Positions 7,950-15,565 are shown, counted from the stretch's first letter. The stretch: 51,612 nucleotides of DNA from Saccharopolyspora soli (GCF_022678645.1 NZ_JALBWV010000061.1:1-51612), one strand, 5' to 3'. Notes: a model not told the origin generated them from the sequence alone. Numbers and translations are program-made.

Positions 7950-8155
7950 CCGTTCCCGTGCCCACCCGGCCCTGTTTCGTCTGCCAGAACTCGTCGACTG
8001 TCGATGTTGACGTCGACGGCTTCATCCGTTGGCAGTCCGGCGCATTGGTGCAGGACGCCTTTCCTGACATGGCACCGCAACAGCGAGAACTGCTCATGAC
8101 CGGCACTCACCCCGAGTGCTGGAAAGCGGCGTTCCTGGCTGACGACGAGGACTGA
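7946..8155 (+). CDS. Small CxxC protein, 69 aa
   Basis: ATG at 7946 after GGGAGAA. CFVCQNSSTVDVDVDG near the N-terminus and THPECW near the C-terminus supply Cys/His residues that could bind one zinc ion. This layout is common among small unknown proteins of actinobacterial phages and plasmids. It is followed 2 nt later by the next gene, implying a shared transcript. Confidence 0.65.
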   Translation: MTVPVPTRPCFVCQNSSTVDVDVDGFIRWQSGALVQDAFPDMAPQQRELLMTGTHPECWKAAFLADDED

Positions 8156-8157
8156 CC

Positions 8158-8397
8158 ATGATCACCGATGCGCAGTGGCACGAGATCACCAGCCCCGTGG
8201 CTAGCTGTGCGGGCGTCCACACGATTGACCTCTACGACGGTATGGAACTGTGGGCAGTCAGGACGGGCGCGGACGAGTACGTCATCCACTCCTCCCACTG
8301 GGCCTCTTGTCTCGTCAGAGACGATCAGCACAACCGAGAAAGGCGTGTCAAGGGCCGGACGGCAGCCCAAGCAACCACGACAGCGAAGCGGGATTAA
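8158..8397 (+). CDS. Hypothetical protein, 79 aa
   Basis: ATG at 8158, two bases after the previous stop, so probably translationally coupled. Contains VHTIDLYDGMELWAVRTGADEYVIHSSHWASC, a compact beta-rich segment. No family recognised. The gene after it begins 2 nt beyond its stop. Confidence 0.55.
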   Translation: MITDAQWHEITSPVASCAGVHTIDLYDGMELWAVRTGADEYVIHSSHWASCLVRDDQHNRERRVKGRTAAQATTTAKRD

Positions 8398-8399
8398 GA

Positions 8400-8831
8400 A
8401 TGAACACCGACGCCCTGGGGGCTTCCCAGCACGGCACCGACCCGGTCCGGCAGGAGATCGCCCGACTGTGGCACTCCACCGAATCCGGTGTCGACCAGAT
8501 CGACCGTGTCCTTGCGGCGTTCTTCACCCAAGCTGTCTATATCCCGCGCAATGACAACGGCGCCTTGGCCCTCGCCGAGACCGATCGCTACGGCTTCTGG
8601 GCATGCGCGTTCACCAGCCACGACCTGATCACTGACTACGTGACCGCGGTCCAACCGCCCTGGGCCGAAACGGTCACCACGATCATCGGCGCCGCTCTGG
8701 TACGCGAGGTGCGCGCGCTGCCCTCGGACGTCGGGATTCTGATCAACCCGACCGCAGAATCACAGGTCGACCCGACCGAAATACTGCCGCTGCCACCGAA
8801 CCTGGTAAACACCTTCGTTCTTCCCGCCTGA
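8400..8831 (+). CDS. SseB-like protein, 143 aa
   Basis: ATG at 8400, coupled to the preceding gene. After a helical N-terminus (RQEIARLWHSTESGVDQIDRVLAAFF) it has an internal beta pattern and ALPSDVGILINPTAESQVDPTEILPLPP, resembling the end of SseB N-terminal domains (ALP..VGL.INPG). These domains are widespread in actinobacteria and poorly understood there. The assignment rests on this motif only. Confidence 0.5.
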   Translation: MNTDALGASQHGTDPVRQEIARLWHSTESGVDQIDRVLAAFFTQAVYIPRNDNGALALAETDRYGFWACAFTSHDLITDYVTAVQPPWAETVTTIIGAALVREVRALPSDVGILINPTAESQVDPTEILPLPPNLVNTFVLPA

Positions 8832-9282
8832 CACAGCGGCAGTCCACTGATCAGGACGAACACCGAGCGAGCGACCAACGTTCCGCGACGATCGCATCGA
8901 ACATCGCCGATTCCGCTTGGTCACTCACATCACGAATCCACTCGTCCGCGGCAACGATGGCAAGTCTGCCCATTCTCGGTTTCCTGACAAGCCGGACGAG
9001 CCCGACTACTTCAGCCCTGGTCCCTTCGGGCGCATCTCAGTCGGCGGCTTGGTGTTGGATCCGGGGCCATCTCGCCCCGCTGTCCCGGCGAACTGGCGCG
9101 CTCCCAACAACATTGTCTCGTTTTGGGTGCTGCCCTGCCAGACGCCGCTGCCTGACGGCGCCGCGTCCTGCCCGTCACGCATCGAAGTCGTCCCCTTCTG
9201 GCCTGCCCGCTTGCAGGCCGCCCAACGCCGCGGCACTCGCGCGACGTTCCTGACAACCCGCTACCCCGGGAGGTACGCACAG
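8832..9282. other. Stretch without a confident gene
   Basis: About 450 bases between the SseB-like gene and the Crp-like gene. The Crp frame stays open upstream to a GTG at 8917 but shows no family similarity before residue 1 of Crp, and no ribosome site. It may be promoter region or an eroded gene. Confidence 0.4.
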
Positions 9283-9972
9283 ATGTCCACGCCCACCCTC
9301 GACGCCGCCCTGACTCGGGCCGGACTCTTCGAAGGACTCGGACCGGCCGCAGCGGAGGCCATGGCGCAGTCACTGGAACCGGTCGAGTTCCCGCGAGGAC
9401 ACGTCATCTTCGCCGAGGGCGAGCCGGGCGATCGGCTCTACATCATCCAGTCCGGCAAGGTGAAGCTCGGACGCACATCCCCGGACGGCAGGCAGAACCT
9501 GCTGGCCATCATGGGCCCCTCGGACATGTTCGGTGAACTGTCCCTCTTCGACCCCGGCCCGCGTGCCTCGACCGCCACGACGGTCACCACAGTGCGGGCG
9601 CTGAGCATGGACCGCTCCGCGCTGCGGCAGTGGATCGCGACCCGTCCGGAGATCGCCGAGCAGCTGCTCCGCGTCGTCGCGCGCAGGCTGCGCCGGGCCA
9701 ACGGCATGCTCGCCGACCTGATCTTGACCGACGTGCCCGGCCGCGTCGCCAGGGCACTGTTGCACTTCGCGCAGCGTTTCGGCAGCCAGGAAGCCGGTCT
9801 GCTGCGGGTCACGCACGACCTGACGCAGGAGGAGATCGCGCAGTACGTCGGCGCCTCGCGGGAGACCGTGAACAAGACATTGGCGGACTTCGCGCACCGC
9901 GGCTGGCTCCGGCTCGAAGGCAAGAGCGTGCTCATCCTCAACCCGGAGCGGCTCGCCCGCCGTATGCACTGA
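9283..9972 (+). CDS. Crp/Fnr-family transcription regulator, 229 aa
   Basis: ATG at 9283 with GGGAGG 9 nt upstream. Residues ~10-130 form a cyclic-nucleotide-binding domain, with FAEGEPGDRLYIIQSGKVKL and the phosphate-binding cassette GELSLFDPGPRAST. Residues ~140-225 hold the effector helix and a winged HTH (LTQEEIAQYVGASRETVNKTLADF). Length and motifs match actinobacterial chromosomal Crp (GlxR-type) proteins. A mobile element carrying such a global-type regulator is notable; whether it binds cAMP is not shown. Confidence 0.9.
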   Translation: MSTPTLDAALTRAGLFEGLGPAAAEAMAQSLEPVEFPRGHVIFAEGEPGDRLYIIQSGKVKLGRTSPDGRQNLLAIMGPSDMFGELSLFDPGPRASTATTVTTVRALSMDRSALRQWIATRPEIAEQLLRVVARRLRRANGMLADLILTDVPGRVARALLHFAQRFGSQEAGLLRVTHDLTQEEIAQYVGASRETVNKTLADFAHRGWLRLEGKSVLILNPERLARRMH

Positions 9973-10015
9973 CCAACCCTTCCGGCGTGCCTCGCACGCA
10001 CTCTCCGGCTACCCC

Positions 10016-10321
10016 GTGGTGGTCTGGGTTCGTTCCCGGATCAGTCCTGGAGTCGTGGTGTGGTCGATGGTGACCAGCGGTCTGCTGATCTCGACCGCGC
10101 TGCTGATCGGCGGGCCCGCGCTACTGGCGACGGCGATCGCCTTGTCCGTGGTGCTGCTGGTCCGGGCGCTGTACGTGGCCACCGGCCGGCCGCCAATCGA
10201 TCCGCAGCAGTGGCGCCAGCACTGGCAGAGGCGGCGTGACAACGGCGAGGACTGGTCAACAGGTCCGATTCCGACGATGACCGACGAGCGAACCCGGCAG
10301 TACGAGCGAACAGGAAGGTGA
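10016..10321 (+). CDS. Small membrane protein, ~100 aa
   Basis: One or two hydrophobic helices (GLLISTALLIGGPALLATAIALSVVLLVRALYV), then a basic soluble tail ending GPIPTMTDERTRQYERTGR. The start is uncertain (GTG 10016, or ATG/GTG near 10064-10070) and no clear ribosome site is visible. The tail is duplicated at 27334-27408, next to the second copy of the repeat cassette. It precedes a 50-aa gene by 6 nt. Confidence 0.55.
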   Translation: MVVWVRSRISPGVVVWSMVTSGLLISTALLIGGPALLATAIALSVVLLVRALYVATGRPPIDPQQWRQHWQRRRDNGEDWSTGPIPTMTDERTRQYERTGR

Positions 10322-10327
10322 TCAACA

Positions 10328-10480
10328 ATGACGAGCTACTGGGACCTGCCCGCCGACGAGGAGGCGCAACTGAGAGCCGAGGCGGACGCGGCGGAGGACT
10401 ATATCGAGCGGCGGTTCCACGAGTTCCACTCCGGCCAGTGGGAACACCTGTCGCACCCGGACGAGTACGAGCAGCAGTAA
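10328..10480 (+). CDS. Small acidic protein, 50 aa
   Basis: ATG at 10328 with AGGAAGG upstream. Sequence MTSYWDLPADEEAQLRAEADAAEDYIERR... is acidic and predicted helical, ending HPDEYEQQ. Immediately followed by a TTCG-loop terminator. It occupies the position filled by a 40-aa zinc-ribbon protein in the second cassette (27414-27536). Confidence 0.65.
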   Translation: MTSYWDLPADEEAQLRAEADAAEDYIERRFHEFHSGQWEHLSHPDEYEQQ

Positions 10481-10493
10481 TTTCGAGGACGAC

Positions 10494-10526
10494 GCGGGTC
10501 AGACCTTCGGGTCTGGCCCGCTTTTT
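10494..10526 (+). terminator. TTCG-loop intrinsic terminator A
   Basis: Perfect 12-bp arms 10494-10505 and 10510-10521 closed by a TTCG tetraloop, followed by TTTTT: a textbook rho-independent terminator 13 nt after the 50-aa gene. A near copy lies at 27549. Confidence 0.9.
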
Positions 10527-10597
10527 CGTACGCACCGCACGGGTTGGGGTTCCTGGTCTGCCCGTTCGCCTTGGGCTGTGCCATGCCGGGCCTCGTG
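10494..10597 (+). repeat. Direct repeat copy A (~104 bp)
   Basis: The terminator plus ~70 nt downstream is nearly repeated at 27549-27652, with a few substitutions and short indels. Within copy A, CCTGGTCTGCC (10552-10562) is the exact reverse complement of 10629-10639, so this noncoding stretch could fold. Upstream coding ends are also related between the two loci. Confidence 0.7.
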
Positions 10598-10960
10598 CAG
10601 CGTCTGGCACCCCTCCGAGCAGGCGATCGGCAGACCAGGGTTCCCGACCCACCTTTACAGGTTCTCCCCCTCCACCGTGCTCGGGCGACGAACAACCTGG
10701 GCGCACCCGTAGGCCCCGAACTCGGTGTGCGCCTTGCCGCAGGTGTCGTATGCCCACACCGTCGACGACGCGCGCCACCCCGGATCCCGGCGCGCGTCGT
10801 CGACGCCCCACCACCACAGTCGACCGCGTGCAGGACCGGGACGATGAATTCCGCTCCCATCCTGACGGACGTCCCGCCAACACAGCGGGAACCGCTGTCG
10901 ATTACGGCAGCAAAGTCCTACGCACGAGGGTGCGTGACGTTTACACACCCGCGTGCGTAG
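10598..10960. other. Gene-poor stretch with two strong inverted repeats
   Basis: No confident gene. Arms 10760-10776 and 10789-10805 are a perfect 17-bp inverted repeat with a 12-nt loop. Arms 10918-10932 and 10946-10960 form a 15-bp inverted repeat with one mismatch and 13-nt spacer. On the minus strand a short frame reading VWAYDTCGKAHTEFGAYGCAQVV (stop at 10655) has coding-like third positions and may be a gene remnant. Confidence 0.5.
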
Positions 10961-11203
10961 TTGTTGAAATCGGCTGTCGAGTCGAGGACCAGGTCCAACG
11001 AGTTCTTCAACGCCCACGCGTCTACGCCACCACACCGGGGACGCCGAGAGCTTTCCGAACTCGATGTCCGGGCTCCGCAGACGCCTGTCTTCCCCGGACC
11101 TGCCGCGCTGCGCGTGCTTGAAGCCGGCATCCAACGTCAACTCCAGGCCGCGATGGTCCTTCTTGCCCACGTGGCCGAGAACAGCCGTGCGTGGCCCAAG
11201 TGA
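10961..11203 (+). CDS. Small hypothetical protein (start uncertain)
   Basis: Only the second half (RELSELDVRAP..., AALRVLEAGIQRQLQAAMVLLAHVAENSRAWPK) looks convincingly coding and helical; the TTG at 10961 is the most distal start and lacks a ribosome site. The motif ALRVLE-x-helix is echoed in the next short gene, suggesting relatedness. Confidence 0.35.
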   Translation: MLKSAVESRTRSNEFFNAHASTPPHRGRRELSELDVRAPQTPVFPGPAALRVLEAGIQRQLQAAMVLLAHVAENSRAWPK

Positions 11204-11300
11204 ACGCTTCACCGCCACTCAGCAGGCACTGCGCGTTCTCGAAGACGCCCACCAACGCTGGGTCCAGGCCATGACCTGGTCCACGGACCGCACCAGCTAG
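11187..11300 (+). CDS. Small hypothetical protein, 37 aa
   Basis: GTG at 11187 overlapping the end of the preceding frame; sequence ...ERFTATQQALRVLEDAHQRWVQAMTW... is helical and resembles the QxALRVLE stretch of its neighbour. A clear terminator follows 18 nt after the stop, supporting a transcription unit ending here. Confidence 0.4.
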   Translation: MRGPSERFTATQQALRVLEDAHQRWVQAMTWSTDRTS

Positions 11301-11317
11301 CGGCCGAGCTGTTCCCC

Positions 11318-11351
11318 GCCCCTCCGCCTTCGTCGGGCGGAGGGGCCTTTT
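11318..11351 (+). terminator. Intrinsic terminator
   Basis: Perfect 11-bp arms 11318-11328 and 11336-11346, loop of 7 nt, then CTTTT. Confidence 0.8.
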
Positions 11352-11393
11352 CGCATGTCGACCCCGTTCCCCGAAGTCCACTGTGGAGCAACT

Positions 11394-11849
11394 ATGACGA
11401 CGCTCGTGATCACGCGCGGTCTGCCCGGCTCGGGCAAGACCACCTACGCCCGCCGCTGGGTCGCTGACGACCCGAACAACCGCGTCCGCGTCAACCGCGA
11501 CGACTTGCGCGCCATGATGGACAACGGACAGTTCATCCTGGACGTGACCGAGCCGCGAATCCGCGCCTCCCGCGACGCTCTCGTCCGTTTCCATCTCGCC
11601 GAGGGCACCTCGGTGATTGTCGACGACACCAACCTGCCCCGCAGCGCCGTCCACTACCTGCGCACTCTCGCCCGCGGCGCCCGCTGCCGGTTCCAGGTCG
11701 TCAACTTCACCTCTGTGCCACTGCAGACCTGCATCGCCCGTGACGCCGCCCGCGGCGAGCGTGCCGTCGGCGCCGAGGTCATCAAGGACATGCACGCTCG
11801 TTTCCTGGCTGGCAGTCCTTGCCACAGCCCCGGTGCCACCAGGACCTGA
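11394..11849 (+). CDS. P-loop polynucleotide kinase-like protein, 151 aa
   Basis: ATG at 11394. GLPGSGKTT at residues 9-17 is a Walker A loop; VNRDDLR (33-39) and VIVDDTNL (75-81) match the T4 polynucleotide 5'-kinase / AAA_33 family, whose members phosphorylate nucleic acid ends or small substrates. The lid arginine region (CIARDAARGERAVGAEVIKDMHARF) is present. Length fits a kinase domain alone; the HAD phosphatase half of T4-like Pnkp is absent, and the tail after FLAG looks unconserved, so a 3' truncation is possible. A PP2C gene follows across a hairpin. Confidence 0.75.
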   Translation: MTTLVITRGLPGSGKTTYARRWVADDPNNRVRVNRDDLRAMMDNGQFILDVTEPRIRASRDALVRFHLAEGTSVIVDDTNLPRSAVHYLRTLARGARCRFQVVNFTSVPLQTCIARDAARGERAVGAEVIKDMHARFLAGSPCHSPGATRT

Positions 11850-12021
11850 GCAACCCCAGGCCCTGGCCAGTGATCTCACCGCGAAGTTCGCGATCCACTC
11901 ACCGACCGACCGTGCCGCCGCCAAGGATCCCGTCCCTGGACCCCACCCCACGTCGGGGGCAGCCCCGTCCGCTGACGGTAGTCGCGCGGCAGCAAGCCCC
12001 ACGTCCTGCGTGGTGGAAACC

Positions 12022-12063
12022 AGCACCCCGTTCCCGTACATGCCCCATCGAGAGCGGGGTGCT
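12022..12063 (+). terminator. Hairpin with short T-tract
   Basis: Nine-base arms 12022-12030 and 12055-12063 (AGCACCCCG / CGGGGTGCT), 24-nt loop, then CCCTTTTC. It lies between the kinase and the PP2C gene. Confidence 0.55.
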
Positions 12064-12101
12064 CCCTTTTCTCGCGTCCACAACAGAAAGAGAGACCGAT
12101 C

Positions 12102-12824
12102 GTGTCGACCAACACCGTGCGGTTCCGTGTCGGGACCGCTTCCGACCGAGGTCCGCGCGCCATCCAGGCCGACAGCGTCGGCTGCAACACCACGCCCAAC
12201 ACCGTGGGCGCGGTGTCTTTCGCGATCTCCGACGGCATCGGCGACACCCGCGACGCCGCCGACACCGCCGCCAAGGCGGTCTCCACCGCGGTCGACCACG
12301 ACCACGACAGCGCCGCCGTCGCGCTCATCGACGCGGCAGCGCCGGTCGTGGAGGACCACGCGCTCGCCCCCGCCGGCCAGGCCGGAGACGCCACCCTCGT
12401 AGTCGTCGTCGCCTCCACCCGCGACTGCATCTACCGCATCGCGTGGGTCGGTGATTCCCGCGCTTGGCACCACGACGACACCGGCCTCACACAGATCACC
12501 CGTGATCACACCCTCGGCCAGCAGCTCCGTGACCGGGGCATCGACGCCGCACCTCGGTTCGATCACTGCCTCACCCGCGCCTTGTCCACCGTGGAGGACA
12601 AGGCGATCGGTGAGGGCCGCGTCTGCGCGCCGATCGGCCGGTTGATCCTGACCACCGACGGCGTGCACAAGACCCTGTCTGCCTCCGAGATCCGCGGCAT
12701 CGCCGACGCATTCCCGGATCCACACGACTGCGCCGCCCGGCTCGTCGCGCACGCCAGGGAATGCGGCAGCCACGACAACGCCACCGCGCTCGTGGCCGAC
12801 CCCTACCTCACCGACGATGCCTGA
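12102..12824 (+). CDS. PP2C-type Ser/Thr protein phosphatase, 240 aa
   Basis: GTG at 12102 after AAAGAGAGA. PP2C metal-binding motifs are complete: D24 (QADSVG), D44-G45 (SDGIGD), D97 (GDATLV), GD at 117-118 (WVGDSRAW), DG at 186-187 (TTDGVHK) and D225-N226 (SHDNATA). It is a stand-alone cytoplasmic catalytic domain with no membrane segment, expected to remove phosphate from Ser/Thr residues in a Mn/Mg-dependent way. No Ser/Thr kinase is encoded in the window, so it may act on host phosphoproteins. Its end overlaps the next gene by 8 nt. Confidence 0.9.
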   Translation: MSTNTVRFRVGTASDRGPRAIQADSVGCNTTPNTVGAVSFAISDGIGDTRDAADTAAKAVSTAVDHDHDSAAVALIDAAAPVVEDHALAPAGQAGDATLVVVVASTRDCIYRIAWVGDSRAWHHDDTGLTQITRDHTLGQQLRDRGIDAAPRFDHCLTRALSTVEDKAIGEGRVCAPIGRLILTTDGVHKTLSASEIRGIADAFPDPHDCAARLVAHARECGSHDNATALVADPYLTDDA

Positions 12825-13491
12825 CCCGGATCACATCCTGACGTGGCTGCGCCGGGACAAGCTCATCCACTCCTGGGAGCACACCGACGACGGCATCGAC
12901 GTCGTCGTCGGACGCGGCACGATCCGCCTCCCGCCCCAGGATCCCTCCGAGATCGCGCCGCTGGCCGCACGCCTGCGGCGTGACACGATCGCCACCCTCG
13001 GCACCGGCTACCCGATGGGACACCGAACCACCCGCTACGACCTCAGTGACGGCCGATTCGCCGACCGCCACGACAGCAGGATCGACCGCTACCTCGACCC
13101 CCTCCCGTACACGGTCCTGCTCCCCGGCGGCGACCCGGGCGGCAGCGCGGCGGTCCATTTCGCCGCAGCCACCAAGACCGAAGCGCTCGCCCTCGCCACG
13201 CTCTACCGGATCCGAGGTCGATGTCTGCGGTGCGGCACCGACCGGCCGCTGCTCGCGCGCACCTGGAGTCCCGATCCCGCGATCCGCTGCCCCGGCTGCC
13301 GCACCGACGACCAGGTCCCTGTGCAGCTGCACTGCCGAACCTGCACCGCACCCATCGCGGCCGTCCGTGACACCACCCGCAGGGTCGGCCTCAGCAGGGT
13401 CGTGTGGGAGCACACCACCACCGGCTCCGCGTACTGCGCCACCAACCCGGTCGGCGCAACCGGTTTCGAGCGCCCACGGGCACGTCCCTAA
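12817..13491 (+). CDS. Zinc-ribbon-type hypothetical protein, 224 aa
   Basis: ATG at 12817 inside the last codons of the PP2C gene, so translation is coupled. The N-terminal half (YDLSDGRFADRHDSRIDRYLDPLPYTVLLPGG) is unknown. The C-terminal half has CLRCGTD, CPGC and CRTC, three CxxC pairs typical of tandem zinc ribbons. Coupling to the phosphatase suggests a partner or substrate role, which is inference only. Confidence 0.7.
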   Translation: MPDPDHILTWLRRDKLIHSWEHTDDGIDVVVGRGTIRLPPQDPSEIAPLAARLRRDTIATLGTGYPMGHRTTRYDLSDGRFADRHDSRIDRYLDPLPYTVLLPGGDPGGSAAVHFAAATKTEALALATLYRIRGRCLRCGTDRPLLARTWSPDPAIRCPGCRTDDQVPVQLHCRTCTAPIAAVRDTTRRVGLSRVVWEHTTTGSAYCATNPVGATGFERPRARP

Positions 13492-13513
13492 GACCACCAC
13501 CAGGAGGAGCGGC

Positions 13514-13849
13514 ATGTATCGCCGGTTCATCGCCTTGATCAACCAGGTGCGCGCCCATCGCCGCGCCCGCCGTGCAAGGAAACTCAGCACGATCGTACCG
13601 GTCGAGATCTTCCACCCGGGCGACACCGACCACCCGGTTTTCCATGACGAACTGCTCGCCTCGCCCGACCTCAGCGACATCGACATCCTCAACGATCTGA
13701 TCGTCGAATTGGAGCACGGCACCACACCCCGCGGCCGCGACTTCCGGAACCAGAGCCTGCGGCCTCTCGCCCCTGGGGATGTGGTGACTCTCAACGCAGT
13801 GACCTACCTCCTCACGCGCGTCGGCTGGATCTGCCTGGACAACCACTAA
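13514..13849 (+). CDS. Hypothetical protein, 111 aa
   Basis: ATG at 13514 after AGGAGGAGC, a very strong ribosome site. Highly basic N-terminus (YRRFIALINQVRAHRRARRARK), then acidic, with a C-terminal segment LRPLAPGDVVTLNAVTYLLTRVGWICLDNH reminiscent of a small beta-barrel. Function unknown; it follows the zinc-ribbon gene by 22 nt. Confidence 0.65.
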   Translation: MYRRFIALINQVRAHRRARRARKLSTIVPVEIFHPGDTDHPVFHDELLASPDLSDIDILNDLIVELEHGTTPRGRDFRNQSLRPLAPGDVVTLNAVTYLLTRVGWICLDNH

Positions 13850-13870
13850 CCCCGCCACCACAGACGCAAC

Positions 13871-14122
13871 GTGACCTGTGGCAGCACAGAGTCCACCAGG
13901 CGCGGGCGTTCAACCAGCACGCACGCGCGGTGCTGGGACGATGTGTTCCGCACCACCGAAGACGAAGAAGATCCCATCAAACCCGAACAACCGAAGGGAC
14001 GCCCCCGTTCGCCAGCTCCCCTCTGCCCTGATCAACCGGATCCGATGGGAGCCAGTCGACGACACGACGACGGGTGGAACTGGGACGACTTCGTTGACCG
14101 AGCCGCCCTCGGCTTGCTCTGA
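13871..14122 (+). CDS. Possible small protein, 83 aa
   Basis: GTG at 13871. The second half (WDDVFRTTEDEEDPIKPEQPKG..., DDGWNWDDFVDRAALGLL) looks coding; the first half is Ser/Arg-rich and could be noncoding. A start nearer 13935 is possible. Confidence 0.35.
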   Translation: MTCGSTESTRRGRSTSTHARCWDDVFRTTEDEEDPIKPEQPKGRPRSPAPLCPDQPDPMGASRRHDDGWNWDDFVDRAALGLL

Positions 14123-14153
14123 CCCTGTCTCCCTGGATGAAGAGGACCGCACG

Positions 14154-14390
14154 ATGATGTTCAAGGTTGGAGACCGAATTCGTCTTCGCCGACGGGCGAA
14201 CACCCGCTACGGCACGATCATCGAGGTCCGCGACGGCGGACAGACCGTTCTCGGCCAGTTCGACGACGGCACGAGGTTCATCCGCAGCGACGAGCTGCTC
14301 ACTGATCTCGTCCTTCTGATCGCCGTCCGCAACATCGAGGTGCGCAGTGTCGCGGCACGTCGCCGCGTACACGCCCTCGCGCCGTTGTGA
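14154..14390 (+). CDS. Small SH3/KOW-like hypothetical protein, 78 aa
   Basis: ATG at 14154 (or 14157) after GAAGAGGA. MMFKVGDRIRLRRRANTRYGTIIEVRDGGQTVLGQFDDG is a typical small beta-barrel with VGDRI at its start, followed by a helical hydrophobic end (LLTDLVLLIAVRNIEV). Likely a nucleic-acid- or protein-binding fold; function unknown. A long hairpin follows 87 nt downstream. Confidence 0.6.
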   Translation: MMFKVGDRIRLRRRANTRYGTIIEVRDGGQTVLGQFDDGTRFIRSDELLTDLVLLIAVRNIEVRSVAARRRVHALAPL

Positions 14391-14476
14391 CAGAAGCACC
14401 GCGCTGAACGACCGCGCACCGGCGAGTAGCCGCCAACCCCGTCCGCCCACCCCGACCTTCCTCCACTCCACCTGCC

Positions 14477-14508
14477 AAGGGCGCCTTCTCCCAGGAGAAG
14501 GCGCCCTT
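14477..14508. terminator. 15-bp hairpin
   Basis: Perfect arms 14477-14491 and 14494-14508 (starting AAGGGCGCC, ending GGCGCCCTT) with a 2-nt gap, followed by TTCTC. Probably bidirectional; it ends 20 nt before the next start. Confidence 0.8.
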
Positions 14509-14528
14509 TCTCATGCTCGGAGAACTCC

Positions 14529-14860
14529 GTGATCGAGAACATCCTGGTCGCCTACTCAGCAGCAGCCACCGTCATCCCCGTGTTCACCGGAGCCGAGGTG
14601 ACCACCCAGCTGTCTCAGGACGGCCTGCGCCCCCCTCATTCACGACGACTAGCTGACGTCGCAGTGGGCCAGCTCGCAGCGGCGGGCGGCCTTCTCCTGC
14701 CTCTTCCACAAGCACTGGGACGTCCTCACCGGCCGTGCACCGGCGCTCCCAGTGACGCCAAGGGGCACCCGCCTGCGCCTGGTCGAGGTCCGTCAAACCG
14801 ACGGGCCCGCACAAGAAAGTCCCGGTCAGGACGTTGGCGACCTCGCTGACCGGGACTGAC
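14529..14860 (+). pseudogene. Frameshifted small gene
   Basis: From GTG 14529 the frame gives MIENILVAYSAAATVIPVFTGAEVTTQLSQ..., coding-like to about 14630. Thereafter coding signal switches frame and reads LTSQWASSQRRAAFSCLFHK...VEVRQTDGPAQ, ending at TGA 14858-14860, with a TAG at 14648 blocking that frame upstream. The simplest view is one ~110-aa gene with a frameshift, either real or a sequence error. Confidence 0.45.
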
Positions 14861-14879
14861 TCGAAAGGAGCCGTCCCTA

Positions 14880-14978
14880 ATGATACGCGCATTTCCCGGC
14901 CCCGAGCGGGACGGGGACACCCGCTCCGAGGACGAAAAGACCGCTGAGCTCGACAAGCCCGCGGCGGTGATCAGCTGA
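14880..14978 (+). CDS. Small acidic protein, 32 aa
   Basis: ATG at 14880 after AAAGGAG. Acidic peptide MIRAFPGPERDGDTRSEDEK... ending at a TGA that overlaps the ATG of the next gene. Spacing and ribosome site suggest it is translated; function unknown. Confidence 0.5.
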   Translation: MIRAFPGPERDGDTRSEDEKTAELDKPAAVIS

Positions 14979-15145
14979 TGGTCAACAACTGGTTCAAGGA
15001 ACAAACCTGGGCCGACGTCGACCGGGAGCGCAGCTCCGACAGCACGCAACAGATAGCCGAAGTTCGCGAGAACGAAGCCAGGTGGACGCAGCAGGTCTCG
15101 GACGACAAGGCCAGAAAGAAGCCAGAGTCCGAAACTGACGAGTGA
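14978..15145 (+). CDS. Small charged protein, 55 aa
   Basis: ATG at 14978 overlapping the previous stop (TGATG). Sequence starts MVNNWFKEQTWADVDRERSS and is strongly helical and charged (QQIAEVRENEARWTQQVSDDK), possibly a short coiled coil. Hairpin follows at 15155. Confidence 0.55.
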   Translation: MVNNWFKEQTWADVDRERSSDSTQQIAEVRENEARWTQQVSDDKARKKPESETDE

Positions 15146-15154
15146 GGAAGGCAC

Positions 15155-15188
15155 ACTGGCTCCCTAGCCACATGGCCGGGGAGCCAGT
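15155..15188. terminator. 10-bp hairpin
   Basis: Arms 15155-15164 and 15179-15188 (ACTGGCTCCC / GGGAGCCAGT) with a 14-nt loop, directly after the 55-aa gene and before the next ribosome site. Confidence 0.65.
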
Positions 15189-15203
15189 TCCGAAGGGGAA
15201 GCC

Positions 15204-15461
15204 GTGCCTCACCATGCCGACGATCACCAGTTCCACGTGCCCACCCTGCAGTGGGTGTGCAACCGGATGGACGCCGTAAGCGACGCGCTCAGGCAGAAAC
15301 TCCCACCAGACCGCGAAAAATACGGCCCCGAGGACCATATCGTCGCTGGCCAAGCACGCATTGTGGACACGATCCGAGCTGAATTCTGGCGGGAGAAGAT
15401 GGCCGTCCAAAGCAGTTCGGACCCGGCTGAGCAGAAGCCGCAGCCCAGCCCCGGAAGTTAG
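15204..15461 (+). CDS. Hypothetical protein, 85 aa
   Basis: GTG at 15204 after GAAGGGGAAG. Helical sequence with VPTLQWVCNRMDAVSDALRQKLPPDREKYGPEDHIVAGQARIVDTIRAEFWREKM, coding-like throughout. Followed by the strongest hairpin of the window. No family recognised. Confidence 0.65.
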   Translation: MPHHADDHQFHVPTLQWVCNRMDAVSDALRQKLPPDREKYGPEDHIVAGQARIVDTIRAEFWREKMAVQSSSDPAEQKPQPSPGS

Positions 15462-15507
15462 CCCGCAACGCTCAGGATCGCCAGCCCGAAACCGGCTGCT
15501 ATCCAGC

Positions 15508-15565
15508 AACAGAACGGTGAGGGACCGCCGCACCCGAAGGTGCGGCGGTCCCTCACCGTTCTGTT
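15508..15565. terminator. Perfect 27-bp hairpin
   Basis: Arms 15508-15534 and 15539-15565 are perfect complements over 27 bp with a CGAA loop. There is no T-tract on either side. It lies 47 nt after the 85-aa gene and 35 nt before paralogue B; it could stop transcription from both sides or act at RNA level. Confidence 0.8.

Noticed and set aside
11022..12773. 583-aa minus-strand frame opposite kinase and PP2C
   Set aside because: Shadow of genes with intact P-loop and PP2C motifs.
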